NCBI RefSeq assembly: GCF_013343215.1
Contig: NZ_CP039151.1
Location: 1-12,036 of the forward strand
Reading direction: 5' to 3'
DNA length: 12,036 nucleotides
From: Acinetobacter sp. 10FS3-1
GTDB lineage: Bacteria > Pseudomonadota > Gammaproteobacteria > Pseudomonadales > Moraxellaceae
Shown here: positions 1 to 6,278 of the stretch, one piece after another
How the letters are laid out: each line of letters begins with the position of its first letter
Numbering within the stretch: position 1 is the stretch's first letter
Program-made: the position numbers and the translations under genes
The notes under the pieces: generated by a model
Database searches by the model: none
Told to the model about the DNA's origin: nothing
Seen by the model: only the letters and a program-made list of their open reading frames with translations

Positions 1-1208
1 TATTAAGAATAATTGCATATATTCTTGCTCGAAAATTAGAGAATAATTTAACAGGTGAAGAGCATAATTTTTCTAATAAATCGGGTGTAATAGAATCTGG
101 TTTAGTATTGCCACATAGTATTAAAACTGAGATGACCGAAGAACAATTTTATAATCATATTGAAAATAATAGTCACGCATCCACAAACATTATTGGCTAC
201 AGTTCTATTCTTGCTTTACCGCCAGAACTATCACAAGAAGAACAAATAAAAGTTGTCGAAAAATTCTGTGAAGATTTTACGGAGCAATACGGAACTTGTA
301 TTAGTTATGCAATACATGAAGCTGATAATTTGAAGCGCAAAAAAGCTCGATTGCAAGAAATTGAAAAGTATAATTTGCCCGAAGATAGAGAAGATTTACA
401 GTTACAGATTCAAAATAATCATGTTCATTTTGTGATTCCATACTGCAAAATTGAAGCACTCACAGAGCAAGATTTAAAATCAAAACGTAAGAAAAAATCT
501 CATGCAGATACGTTTAAACTTGGCAGTCAAGTTAAAGATTTTAACCCAATAAAATATGGCTCAGAGATTAAAAAAGATAAGTCAGACTTAATGAATATTG
601 AGCAAAATTTTTTGCAATATATGCGTCAAAAGCCATGTGATTTATTTAACAGTGCATTAGAAAAAAATAATCGAATTGAGCGTTATACACATAAGTCATA
701 TAAAGACCTAGGCTTGCAAATTTCAGCAACAGTTCACGAAGGTGAAATGGTAAAAAGTCGTGTTGCTCAGGGCAATAAAATGGATGTTCACGAATACAAC
801 AAACAGCAGAAAGCAAAGCAACAAACCGAAGCTGACTATCTGAACTTTATCAATGTGCCATTGCCTGCGGAGCTTGCATACAAGATTTTGAACGGTGAAA
901 AACTTGCTGAAAAAGAGCTATTGGACAGCTTAAAACCGAAGCCAAAATCAGACTATGAGCAAGCGCAAGACTTGCTTGATCAGATCAATAATGCACAGCA
1001 GCTAATAGACAACGAGCTTGCAGATCAAAAGCCTGAACCAACTAATTTACGGGAAAAACTTGAACGGCTCAAAGAATCCAATATCCCTCCAAATGCAACA
1101 GCGGAACCAACTGAGACACTCAGTCAGAAGCTTGAACGATTGAAGCAAAAAAAGGCCGAAAAGCCCAAGCCACAATCTGATAACGATAACGATTATTCAC
1201 CATTTTAA
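1..1208 (+). CDS. mobA: MobA/MobL-family relaxase (MOBQ type), 3' part; the 5' part lies at 11961-12036
   Basis: The protein nicks oriT and leads the cut strand during conjugative mobilisation. The frame is open from base 3, so the gene does not start at the TTG at 108. Joined with 11961-12036 across the circle it gives a protein of about 427 residues. The N-terminal stretch RIIAYILARKLENNLTGEEH followed by NFSNKSGVIESGLVLP matches the MobA/MobL start, with the likely nicking tyrosine at joined residue 32 (AYILARK). The LALPPELS segment, the AIHEAD segment (around residue 131) and the metal-binding HxH in NNHVHFVIP (around 166 to 168) follow in family order. After about residue 260 the protein is charged and helical, rich in Lys, Glu and Pro. 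It is shorter than MobA-RepB fusions such as that of RSF1010 and has no primase domain visible. The next gene begins 21 bases downstream, suggesting one operon. Confidence 0.9.
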   Translation, partial: LRIIAYILARKLENNLTGEEHNFSNKSGVIESGLVLPHSIKTEMTEEQFYNHIENNSHASTNIIGYSSILALPPELSQEEQIKVVEKFCEDFTEQYGTCISYAIHEADNLKRKKARLQEIEKYNLPEDREDLQLQIQNNHVHFVIPYCKIEALTEQDLKSKRKKKSHADTFKLGSQVKDFNPIKYGSEIKKDKSDLMNIEQNFLQYMRQKPCDLFNSALEKNNRIERYTHKSYKDLGLQISATVHEGEMVKSRVAQGNKMDVHEYNKQQKAKQQTEADYLNFINVPLPAELAYKILNGEKLAEKELLDSLKPKPKSDYEQAQDLLDQINNAQQLIDNELADQKPEPTNLREKLERLKESNIPPNATAEPTETLSQKLERLKQKKAEKPKPQSDNDNDYSPF

Positions 1209-1229
1209 CTAAAAATTGGGAGCAGTCAC

Positions 1230-2372
1230 ATGACTGACAACAGCGAGATTATTGATTTACTGACAGCCATTGTCAGCACGATTGAAAGCCAAGACATACA
1301 AGCTCAGAAAGCCAAGTCTGAGCTTGTGGAGCAACTGAAAGTCATTGCATCAAAGACTGATACAGTCAGTACAAACTTTCCGAAATTGATCGAAACGCTA
1401 TCAAATTTTGATAGCAAGATTGCATCAAGTTTTGATGATATTCAAAACGTCAGTAAGCAGTTAAATAGTGTTGTTCAGCAAATTTCAGTTGCTCAAAAAG
1501 CACTTGAAATTGTCCGTTTACAAGCATCAAATCTAAATATTGAACAGACGACCACCCATATTAAAAATGCTGATGCTCAGGCTAAACAGCTTACTGAACA
1601 TTTAGAAAATAATAGTCAGCGCTATCAAAATAATATGCGTGCTGCGACCAACATCGCAATTCAGCAAGTCGAAATTTTAAAAAAACAAGTCAGTACAATT
1701 TCAGACAGTTTTTCAGACATTGTCTCGAATCGAATTTCAGAAGAAATTATCGGCCAAGTGTCATCGAAACTTACTCAACAAATTTCAGATCAATTGAAAT
1801 CTGAAATAGAAGTAAGTGCGAAAGATACCGCTGAAAAGCTTGTTAGCTCTACATTTAACAAATTAGATTTTGCTTTTAATAATGCTGAACAACGGCTGAA
1901 AGAAAATTCCACTGCTTTTCATAATCAAATCATCACAACATATAATGCTGATCTTAAAACAGTGAAAGAGATCAGCACTGAATTACAGGCGACAGCACAA
2001 AGATCCGCTGAACTATACCAACAGCGTGAAAAAGCATATCAAGATCATGTTTTAGAAGAAAAGAAGGAACAAAAGTTAAGTTTGTTAAAAAAATTTGGTA
2101 TCGGCTGGGCAATAGTTACTATCACAGGTCTAACTTTCGGTCTTCTGAGCCAAACAATGGTCGAATCTGGAATTGAAAAAGCATTAAATTACAGAATGAT
2201 AGAAGCTAGGCTTAAGGGGCTTGGTCTGCAAATGTTATCGCCAGATATATGTAAAAATTACATTCCTAAACAAGCTTTTTCGCAAATCCCGGCAATCCAA
2301 ACTTGTTTCCAGTTTAGAAATTCGCAGAAAATTCAAACTCAATATGGTGAATTACACGTAATTTATAAGTGA
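1230..2372 (+). CDS. Coiled-coil protein with one C-proximal membrane segment, probable mobilisation accessory
   Basis: 380 residues. Residues 1 to about 285 are almost wholly helical and rich in Gln, Ser, Lys and Glu, typical of long coiled coil. A basic patch (KKEQKLSLLKK) precedes one clear hydrophobic segment at about 289-307 (GIGWAIVTITGLTFGLL), followed by about 70 residues with two cysteines (341, 359). There is no signal peptide, so the protein is probably anchored in the inner membrane with the coiled coil on the cytoplasmic side. The start has GGAG seven bases upstream of ATG, and the gene sits 21 bases after the relaxase stop, so it is probably co-transcribed. The position matches that of MobB-type membrane helpers of MOBQ plasmids, but I see no sequence motif that proves this. 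Function is inferred from context only. Confidence 0.7.
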   Translation: MTDNSEIIDLLTAIVSTIESQDIQAQKAKSELVEQLKVIASKTDTVSTNFPKLIETLSNFDSKIASSFDDIQNVSKQLNSVVQQISVAQKALEIVRLQASNLNIEQTTTHIKNADAQAKQLTEHLENNSQRYQNNMRAATNIAIQQVEILKKQVSTISDSFSDIVSNRISEEIIGQVSSKLTQQISDQLKSEIEVSAKDTAEKLVSSTFNKLDFAFNNAEQRLKENSTAFHNQIITTYNADLKTVKEISTELQATAQRSAELYQQREKAYQDHVLEEKKEQKLSLLKKFGIGWAIVTITGLTFGLLSQTMVESGIEKALNYRMIEARLKGLGLQMLSPDICKNYIPKQAFSQIPAIQTCFQFRNSQKIQTQYGELHVIYK

Positions 2373-2379
2373 AAAAATC

Positions 2380-2406
2380 AGCTATGATTAATAACTACTC
2401 ATAGCT
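2380..2406. promoter_or_regulatory. 8-bp inverted repeat before the HTH replication protein gene
   Basis: AGCTATGA and TCATAGCT are perfect inverted arms separated by 11 bases. The element lies between the stop at 2372 and the ATG at 2427. There is no T-tract, so it is more likely an operator for the downstream DNA-binding protein than a terminator. This role is inferred. Confidence 0.4.
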
Positions 2407-2426
2407 ATAAAACTAATCAAAAAATA

Positions 2427-2978
2427 ATGCCTAAATTTACCGTTGCTGAATTAGCTAAACAATATGGAATTGCTCGTACATCTATTTATGATCGTATGAA
2501 GAATGGTTCTATCAGTTATGAAATAGATGCTAAGAATCGAAAAGTCATTGATTTTAGTGAAATGCAACGTGTTTACGGCACACCTGACAGTAAGGCTTAC
2601 AGTCAGCCTGACAGTACGCAAACTGACAGCACTACAATAGAACTGTACAAGCAACTAATCGAAGAATTACGGCACGATAAGTCAGTTTCTGAAGAACGTG
2701 AAAGACGTATGTACAAAGAGATTGAGCAACTTAAAGATAAAATTGACAATCTAACATTAGCACTTGGCTATACACCTAAAAATATTCAGCCTGACAGTCA
2801 GGCTTACAGTACAAATGAACAAATCCGTACAACTACAGACTTACAAGAAACTGTACAACCAGAACAAGTTACCCCAATAGAAAATAAACCTATTCAGCAA
2901 ACATCTACGATAACACCAGAACCTAAAAAACGCGGTCTATTTGGTCGAGTACTGAAAGCAGTTTTGAATGATGATTAA
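2427..2978 (+). CDS. Plasmid replication DNA-binding protein (helix-turn-helix accessory of Rep_3 plasmids)
   Basis: 183 residues. The N-terminus FTVAELAKQYGIARTSIYDR is a helix-turn-helix typical of the small DNA-binding protein commonly carried by Acinetobacter Rep_3 plasmids. Residues 30-50 hold the IDFSEMQRVYG segment also typical of that family. Residues about 72-113 form a charged coiled coil (probable dimerisation), then a low-complexity Pro/Gln/Thr linker, and a basic tail (PEPKKRGLFGRVLKAVL). In related plasmids this gene usually follows repB; here it lies behind the mobilisation genes on the other side of the circle. The PDS-AYS peptide is repeated (residues 53-60 and 122-128), reflecting a DNA repeat. 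The ribosome binding site is weak (A-rich leader). The exact role is not known; copy control or partition are both possible. Confidence 0.75.
   Translation: MPKFTVAELAKQYGIARTSIYDRMKNGSISYEIDAKNRKVIDFSEMQRVYGTPDSKAYSQPDSTQTDSTTIELYKQLIEELRHDKSVSEERERRMYKEIEQLKDKIDNLTLALGYTPKNIQPDSQAYSTNEQIRTTTDLQETVQPEQVTPIENKPIQQTSTITPEPKKRGLFGRVLKAVLNDD
2582..2810 (+). repeat. Interrupted CCTGACAGT / GGCTTACAGT repeats inside the HTH gene
   Basis: CCTGACAGTAAGGCTTACAG at 2582 recurs nearly unchanged as CCTGACAGTCAGGCTTACAG at 2790, with further CTGACAG copies at about 2610 and 2622. The 2790 copy contains a perfect palindrome, CCTGAC-A-GTCAGG. It encodes the repeated PDSxAYS peptide. Confidence 0.6.
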
Positions 2979-3058
2979 TGCTTGATTGTTCACCTGGGCT
3001 TATTAAAACCGTGGAACATTGATCAAATATTAGGCGTGGAACGTGAATAATCACAAAA

Positions 3059-3093
3059 AAGCCGTTCCAGTGCGCTGTTTACTGGAACGGCTT
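3059..3093 (-). terminator. Hairpin terminator at the edge of the backbone
   Basis: Perfect 13-bp arms AAGCCGTTCCAGT and ACTGGAACGGCTT with a nine-base loop. Read on the minus strand the stem is followed by a run of six T; on the plus strand the T-tract is short. It also lies 80 bases after the plus-strand HTH gene, so it may work in both directions and shield the backbone from transcripts crossing the first pdif site. Confidence 0.7.
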
Positions 3094-3130
3094 TAGTTAA
3101 GATATTGATGCTTATAGGAAAATTTCAAGC

Positions 3131-3158
3131 ATTTCGTATAAGGTGTATTATGTTAATT
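3131..3158 (+). other. pdif site 1 (XerC/XerD recombination site, C-to-D orientation)
   Basis: XerC arm ATTTCGTATAA, spacer GGTGTA, XerD arm TTATGTTAATT. This fits the known 28-bp Acinetobacter plasmid dif consensus. It marks the border between the replication/mobilisation backbone and the accessory modules. The bases after the XerD arm (TTTAGGGAAATTAAA) resemble those after site 3. Confidence 0.92.
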
Positions 3159-3180
3159 TTAGGGAAATTAAAGAGTAGAA

Positions 3181-3522
3181 ATGAACTTAAATCTAAATAA
3201 TAAAAAATTTGTAAATGCTAAAAATACATCTAATGGAGAAGTATCTCACGAGACTATTTTTAATTATTACCAAGTAGGTGAGCGTATAGAAGCTACCTAT
3301 TCTGGTGGCAGTATTACCAATGGACATTTACTAGGTTTCATGACTTCTGAAAAAACTTTCACTATGGCATACCACCACATCAATGAGATGAATGAATTAC
3401 GTATAGGTGAATGTAATACTGAGATTGAGATCCAAGCCAATGGAAAAATTAAGTTAATTGAAAACTGGCAATGGCGTAATGGAGACTGTTCTACAGGCGA
3501 ATCAATACTTGTTGAAATGTAA
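3181..3522 (+). CDS. Small cytosolic protein of the family often named 'n-acetylglutamate synthase'
   Basis: 113 residues, no signal peptide or membrane segment. The pattern NNKKFVNAKNTSNGEVSHET, then IEATYSGGSITNGHLLG, MAYHHINEMNELRIGEC and KLIENWQWRNGDCSTGESIL is the short beta-rich family that databases label 'n-acetylglutamate synthase'; that label is a naming habit, and this protein has no acetyltransferase fold that I can see. The start is 22 bases after pdif site 1 with AGAG a few bases upstream. It is the first gene of module 1. The biological role is unknown. Confidence 0.75.
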   Translation: MNLNLNNKKFVNAKNTSNGEVSHETIFNYYQVGERIEATYSGGSITNGHLLGFMTSEKTFTMAYHHINEMNELRIGECNTEIEIQANGKIKLIENWQWRNGDCSTGESILVEM

Positions 3523-3537
3523 GGTAGAAATAAATAA

Positions 3538-3563
3538 AGCCCTGATCTTAGATCGGGGCTTCG
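3538..3563 (+). terminator. Hairpin terminator after the 113-residue gene
   Basis: Arms AGCCCTGATC and GATCGGGGCT with a TTA loop and one G-T pair. The stem is strong but the T-tract (CTTCGTAATTAATTTT) is poor. It lies 15 bases after the stop at 3522 and separates the two genes of module 1. Confidence 0.6.
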
Positions 3564-3590
3564 TAATTAATTTTAGAGAAAGTTAAAAAC

Positions 3591-3824
3591 ATGAGAAAAG
3601 AGTTAAGAGAAATATTTATTCATGGATGTAATGAGAAAATTGAGAAGAAAGGAGATAGCGTAGGTTTATCTTTCTATGCCTTTTTCAAGAATAAAAATGA
3701 TAATCCTGAGCTTTTAATGGAAGCAGCTAATTGGTGGATCATGCAACATAAATTAGATCATTTCGAAAAAGCCGTAAAAATTAAAGCTCTTGTTTTAAGT
3801 GAATCTTCGCTTAACTTAACATAA
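3591..3824 (+). CDS. Hypothetical small protein whose 3' end runs into pdif site 2
   Basis: 77 residues, soluble, rich in Lys and Glu, with AANWWIMQHKLDHFEKAVKI as the most distinctive segment. I recognise no domain. The last residues and the TAA stop are supplied by the XerD arm of pdif site 2 (3814-3824), so the natural C-terminus may have been lost or replaced by XerC/D exchange. The 5' leader (TTAATTTTAGAGAAAGTTAA) resembles the sequence next to the XerD arms of sites 1 and 3. The ribosome binding site is weak. Coding status is plausible but not certain. Confidence 0.55.
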   Translation: MRKELREIFIHGCNEKIEKKGDSVGLSFYAFFKNKNDNPELLMEAANWWIMQHKLDHFEKAVKIKALVLSESSLNLT

Positions 3825-3841
3825 TGGCTGTTATACGCAAT
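3814..3841 (-). other. pdif site 2 (D-to-C on the plus strand)
   Basis: On the plus strand: XerD arm ACTTAACATAA, spacer TGGCTG, XerC arm TTATACGCAAT. It closes module 1 and overlaps the end of the 77-residue gene. The spacer differs by one base from that of site 4. Confidence 0.88.
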
Positions 3842-3847
3842 AAAAAA

Positions 3848-3867
3848 ACCTGGGCACCAACCCAGGT
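3848..3867 (-). terminator. Hairpin terminator alone between pdif sites 2 and 3
   Basis: Arms ACCTGGG and CCCAGGT with loop CACCAA. On the minus strand it is followed by seven T; on the plus strand there is no clean T-tract. It is the only feature in the 76-bp segment between two pdif sites and would stop minus-strand transcripts crossing site 3. Confidence 0.65.
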
Positions 3868-3917
3868 CTAAAATTTAAAAAACAGATAAATATCAGTGCA
3901 ATAAACTCATTTTTCTA

Positions 3918-3945
3918 ATTTCGCATAACGTGTATTATGTTAATT
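3918..3945 (+). other. pdif site 3 (C-to-D orientation)
   Basis: XerC arm ATTTCGCATAA, spacer CGTGTA, XerD arm TTATGTTAATT. Both arms fit the Acinetobacter pdif consensus. The spacer differs by one base from site 1. It opens module 3. Confidence 0.92.
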
Positions 3946-3962
3946 TTAGAAAAATTTAAAAA

Positions 3963-4445
3963 ATGAAGAAACTACAAATCATCTTTTCAGTAATTTTAGT
4001 CATAGTAATTTTATGGGGTATACAATGGATGTTTCATGGTTTTCCAGTAAAACCTTCAAACATCAATAATGTAAAACCTACTGGAGATATAGAATCTAAC
4101 TTAAATGCATTCTTAACTGACACAGCTTTACCACGAATAATAGAGAGTTGTATTCCCTTCTATAATGAAGATTTTAGAAAACTAAATTCTCAGCTTAAAA
4201 ACTCACCTGATTTAATTAAGGCTGATCACTTTAATAAAGCTCAATTAATAACAATTAATTCTGATACAAGAAAAAAAGAAGCCAACTTATCTACTGTAAA
4301 TATTATTAATGAATTTTTTACTGTTTTAGATAGTCCAATGACTAATCCAGAAATGCTACAAAGATGTTTCGGAAATTATGGTTATACACTTCAAGACATG
4401 AGAAGGATTAAGAAAAAATTTAGCAATTTTGCAAACTCAAATTAA
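3963..4445 (+). CDS. Hypothetical membrane-anchored protein
   Basis: 160 residues. One N-terminal hydrophobic helix at about 5-25 (LQIIFSVILVIVILWGIQWM) after MKK indicates an inner-membrane anchor or an uncleaved signal; no cleavage site or lipobox is evident. The remainder is a soluble, probably periplasmic, helical domain with two cysteines (around 60 and 136) that could form a disulphide. I do not recognise the family. It is the only gene of module 3, starting 17 bases after pdif site 3 behind an A-rich leader without a clear ribosome binding site and ending 13 bases before site 4. Confidence 0.65.
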   Translation: MKKLQIIFSVILVIVILWGIQWMFHGFPVKPSNINNVKPTGDIESNLNAFLTDTALPRIIESCIPFYNEDFRKLNSQLKNSPDLIKADHFNKAQLITINSDTRKKEANLSTVNIINEFFTVLDSPMTNPEMLQRCFGNYGYTLQDMRRIKKKFSNFANSN

Positions 4446-4458
4446 TTAGATACCCTGC

Positions 4459-4486
4459 ATTTAACATAATGGTTGTTATGCGAAAT
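4459..4486 (-). other. pdif site 4 (D-to-C on the plus strand)
   Basis: On the plus strand: XerD arm ATTTAACATAA, spacer TGGTTG, XerC arm TTATGCGAAAT. Both arms are perfect complements of common pdif arms. It closes module 3 and borders the resolvase module. Confidence 0.9.
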
Positions 4487-4599
4487 TCCTAGCATATTCA
4501 CCTTTTGTCTTATATCTTTGTTTTTACCAATAGGTAAAATATATTCATAACCTACATCGGAAAAGTAGGTAGTTAAGAAAAAAATTGCAGAGATTTATA

Positions 4600-4637
4600 A
4601 GCCTTATAGTAACGGGAGAGACTATAGGGCTTTTTAT
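4600..4637 (+). terminator. Hairpin terminator between pdif site 4 and the small membrane protein gene
   Basis: Arms AGCCTTATAGT and ACTATAGGGCT (one G-T pair) with a ten-base loop, followed by TTTTTATTTAT on the plus strand. The stem is convincing. No plus-strand gene ends directly before it inside the module, so it may be the relic of a lost gene or may stop read-through from module 3. Apart from this hairpin I see nothing in 4487-4657. Confidence 0.7.
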
Positions 4638-4657
4638 TTATCTTAATATTCATATAC

Positions 4658-4795
4658 CTAATGGATTTGCTTTTCAACTAGTTCCAATTTGTTTAATGCT
4701 TGCCGTTTTTTATGATCATTATTAATCTTTACAACTAGAGCTAAAATAAAAACCATCACTATAAAAACAAGGAAAATCAAATGCTTTTTCATCAT
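4658..4795 (-). CDS. Small single-span membrane protein
   Basis: 45 residues from the ATG at 4795 (a second ATG follows at 4792). The frame is open upstream to 4918, but that extension overlaps the resolvase end and lacks a good start, so the shorter form is preferred; AAGACGGAAT just upstream could serve as a ribosome binding site. The protein is MMKKHLIFLVFIVMVFILAL, with the hydrophobic span running to about residue 22 (LVV), followed by a highly charged tail (KINNDHKKRQALNKLELVEK). No family recognised. It lies 82 bases downstream of the resolvase stop on the same strand. A short toxin-like peptide or a phage/conjugation-related membrane peptide are possible; neither is supported beyond shape. 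Confidence 0.45.
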   Translation of the reverse strand: MMKKHLIFLVFIVMVFILALVVKINNDHKKRQALNKLELVEKQIH

Positions 4796-4877
4796 TAATT
4801 CCGTCTTTTGATCTTTAAAAATGCCTTGCTCCTTTGTAAATAGATATGACATAAGGGAAGCACTGATACAAGCCTTT

Positions 4878-5480
4878 TTAAATGACTTTAGCAACTCGAT
4901 AAACAGTTGCAACTCCACAATTCACTGCTTTGGCAATTTCTTCCTTAGTCATATTGCCAGCTGCTAGTAATTCTTTTATTCGTTTGTGCTTAGCCTCATT
5001 GGCTTTCTTACCTGTTGGCTTGTAACCCGAACGTGCCAAGCCCTGCTTAATACGTTCTATACGTTTCTCATTGTCCAGGCGGGCCATTGTTGCCAGGAGA
5101 TCAATCAACATATTGTTGATGAGATCCAGGATTGAATGAGTAATGCTGTCACTGGTTTGAATCATTTGGTAGGTAGTAGGAAGATCTGCTACGACTAAAC
5201 GAAGTCCCTTCTCCTGGATCCTGCGCTTCAGCTCTTGAAAATCCTGTTGGGTTAGGCGTGATAATCGGTCAATACTTTCAACCAACAAGGTGTCGCCTTG
5301 ATTTGCTTCTGACAGTAGCTTATTCAATTCAGGTCGGTCTAACTTCGTACCACTATAGTTTTCCACGTACACAATGGTTTCGCCCAAATTCAAGTTTTGG
5401 TTTAGATCCTGAAGAATCTGCAAAGCCCTTTCTGCATCTTGATCTTTAGTTGAAGCTCGTAGATAAATACGTGTATTCAT
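4878..5480 (-). CDS. Serine recombinase, resolvase/invertase family (plasmid resolvase)
   Basis: About 200 residues, the normal length for a small resolvase. The start MNTRIYLRASTKDQDAERAL contains the catalytic serine (residue 10, YLRAST). The second active-site cluster is VESIDRLSRLTQQDFQELKR with the two arginines of DRLSR. A long helix (LINNMLIDLLATMARLDNEK) and the linker GYKPTGKKANEAKHKR lead to a C-terminal helix-turn-helix (MTKEEIAKAVNCGVATVYRV) that binds res DNA. An ATG three codons upstream (5489) is also possible; 5480 is chosen because MNTRIYLRAST is the usual family start. Three dyads matching a res site lie immediately upstream, so the gene is probably repressed by its own product, and its role is most likely resolving plasmid multimers. 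Confidence 0.9.
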   Translation of the reverse strand: MNTRIYLRASTKDQDAERALQILQDLNQNLNLGETIVYVENYSGTKLDRPELNKLLSEANQGDTLLVESIDRLSRLTQQDFQELKRRIQEKGLRLVVADLPTTYQMIQTSDSITHSILDLINNMLIDLLATMARLDNEKRIERIKQGLARSGYKPTGKKANEAKHKRIKELLAAGNMTKEEIAKAVNCGVATVYRVAKVI

Positions 5481-5483
5481 TTC

Positions 5484-5606
5484 TATCATTTAATCTTAAT
5501 TCTATTAGATTAATGATAACAATATCATTTAATTATTGCATTAAGTCTAATGATAGATATTGTATGCGATTTGGCTCGCTATCATTCAGCTATAGTCTAA
5601 TGATAG
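5484..5606. other. Probable res site with three inverted-repeat subsites
   Basis: Three pairs of the same arms, TATCATT and AATGATA, occur in a row: 5484-5490 with 5512-5518 (35 bp overall), 5523-5529 with 5549-5555 (33 bp), and 5580-5586 with 5599-5605 (26 bp, or 28 bp as CTATCATT...AATGATAG). Resolvase sites of the Tn3/gamma-delta type have a 28-bp crossover subsite I and two longer or shorter accessory subsites; the 28-bp dyad farthest from the gene fits subsite I. The first dyad overlaps the upstream ATG option of the resolvase. Confidence 0.7.
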
Positions 5607-5627
5607 TTCTTATTAGTCTTAAATACT

Positions 5628-5633
5628 TATAAT
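5628..5633 (+). promoter_or_regulatory. Likely -10 box for the lipoprotein gene
   Basis: A perfect TATAAT stands 39 bases before the ATG at 5673. No good -35 is present at the right distance. It lies 22 bases beyond res subsite I, so resolvase binding could affect it. Confidence 0.4.
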
Positions 5634-5672
5634 GGTATATTCCTTTTACTTTTAAATAATTAAGAGATTTTT

Positions 5673-6191
5673 ATGAAAAAAATATTAATCATCGGGTTAG
5701 CAAGTCTTTTTACTATAGGTTGTGCAACAACATCGGGATTGAATCCACAGACAGCAGTAAGTAATTTTGATGGTGTAAAAAGTGTAGCGATTGTTCCGCA
5801 TGGTGCAGCATGTAAAAGTATGGTTTGTCCAATGGTTGGGGCAACGTGGTTAGAAAATCAGCCCAACAATGTTGGTATTACTGTTCGCCTATTAAATGAA
5901 ATAGCAAATATTCATTCTGTAGCTTTTAATATTGATGGGGAAATTATTAATATAAAGAATGAGCATGCTACTAGTTTTGATCAAGTTACAGGTTCTAGCT
6001 ATTCACAAGCCACAATGGTTGTAAGTTATAGTATTTTAACTAAAATTCTTCAATCCAAAAGAACTTGGATGAAAGTATCAACCAGTAAAGGCGCACATGA
6101 AGTAGCCATTGTAGATGGTACTATAGATAGTAAGGCTTTTAATGCACTTAAAAGATTTGATGCTCAAGTAAAAGAAGCATCTGCTAAATAA
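5673..6191 (+). CDS. Hypothetical lipoprotein
   Basis: 172 residues. MKKILIIGLASLFTIGCATT is a classic type II signal peptide with lipobox TIGC, so Cys17 should be lipidated. The residue after it is Ala, consistent with outer-membrane sorting. The mature part has two further cysteines (47 and 52, in ACKSMVCPMVGATW) that may form a disulphide, then a beta-rich domain without a family I recognise. The segment NQPNNVGITVRLLNEIANIHS and the C-terminal RFDAQVKEASAK are unremarkable. AAGAGA lies five bases before the ATG. It is the only plus-strand gene of module 4 and ends before a strong hairpin. A role at the cell envelope is likely; the function is unknown. Confidence 0.75.
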   Translation: MKKILIIGLASLFTIGCATTSGLNPQTAVSNFDGVKSVAIVPHGAACKSMVCPMVGATWLENQPNNVGITVRLLNEIANIHSVAFNIDGEIINIKNEHATSFDQVTGSSYSQATMVVSYSILTKILQSKRTWMKVSTSKGAHEVAIVDGTIDSKAFNALKRFDAQVKEASAK

Positions 6192-6210
6192 TTATATTCT
6201 TTTAATAAAA

Positions 6211-6235
6211 AAAGCATGGCTGAAAGCCATGCTTT
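6211..6235 (-). terminator. Hairpin terminator between the lipoprotein gene and the TAC operon
   Basis: Perfect 11-bp arms AAAGCATGGCT and AGCCATGCTTT with a GAA loop. On the minus strand it is followed by seven T and ends the toxin-antitoxin-chaperone transcript after it crosses pdif site 5; on the plus strand it may also stop the lipoprotein transcript. Confidence 0.8.
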
Positions 6236-6240
6236 GGTGG

Positions 6241-6268
6241 AATTCGCATAATCCATATTATGTTGATT
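6241..6268 (+). other. pdif site 5 (C-to-D orientation, slightly diverged)
   Basis: XerC arm AATTCGCATAA (one mismatch to the usual arm), spacer TCCATA, XerD arm TTATGTTGATT (one mismatch). Orientation and arm spacing are standard. Confidence 0.85.
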
Positions 6269-6278
6269 TTAGGTATTC

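Noticed and set aside
108..110. TTG at 108 as the start of the relaxase
   Set aside because: The frame is open to the window edge and the missing N-terminus is found at 11961-12036.
2451..2654. Minus-strand frame of 67 codons inside the HTH gene
   Set aside because: It is wholly antisense to a well-supported gene and does not look like a protein.
4796..4918. Upstream extension of the small membrane protein to 86 residues
   Set aside because: It overlaps the resolvase 3' end, has no good ribosome binding site, and MMKKHLIFLV is a far better start.
5258..5632. Plus-strand frames opposite the resolvase and over the res region
   Set aside because: They are shadows of the resolvase gene and its dyads, with no ribosome binding site or recognisable protein.
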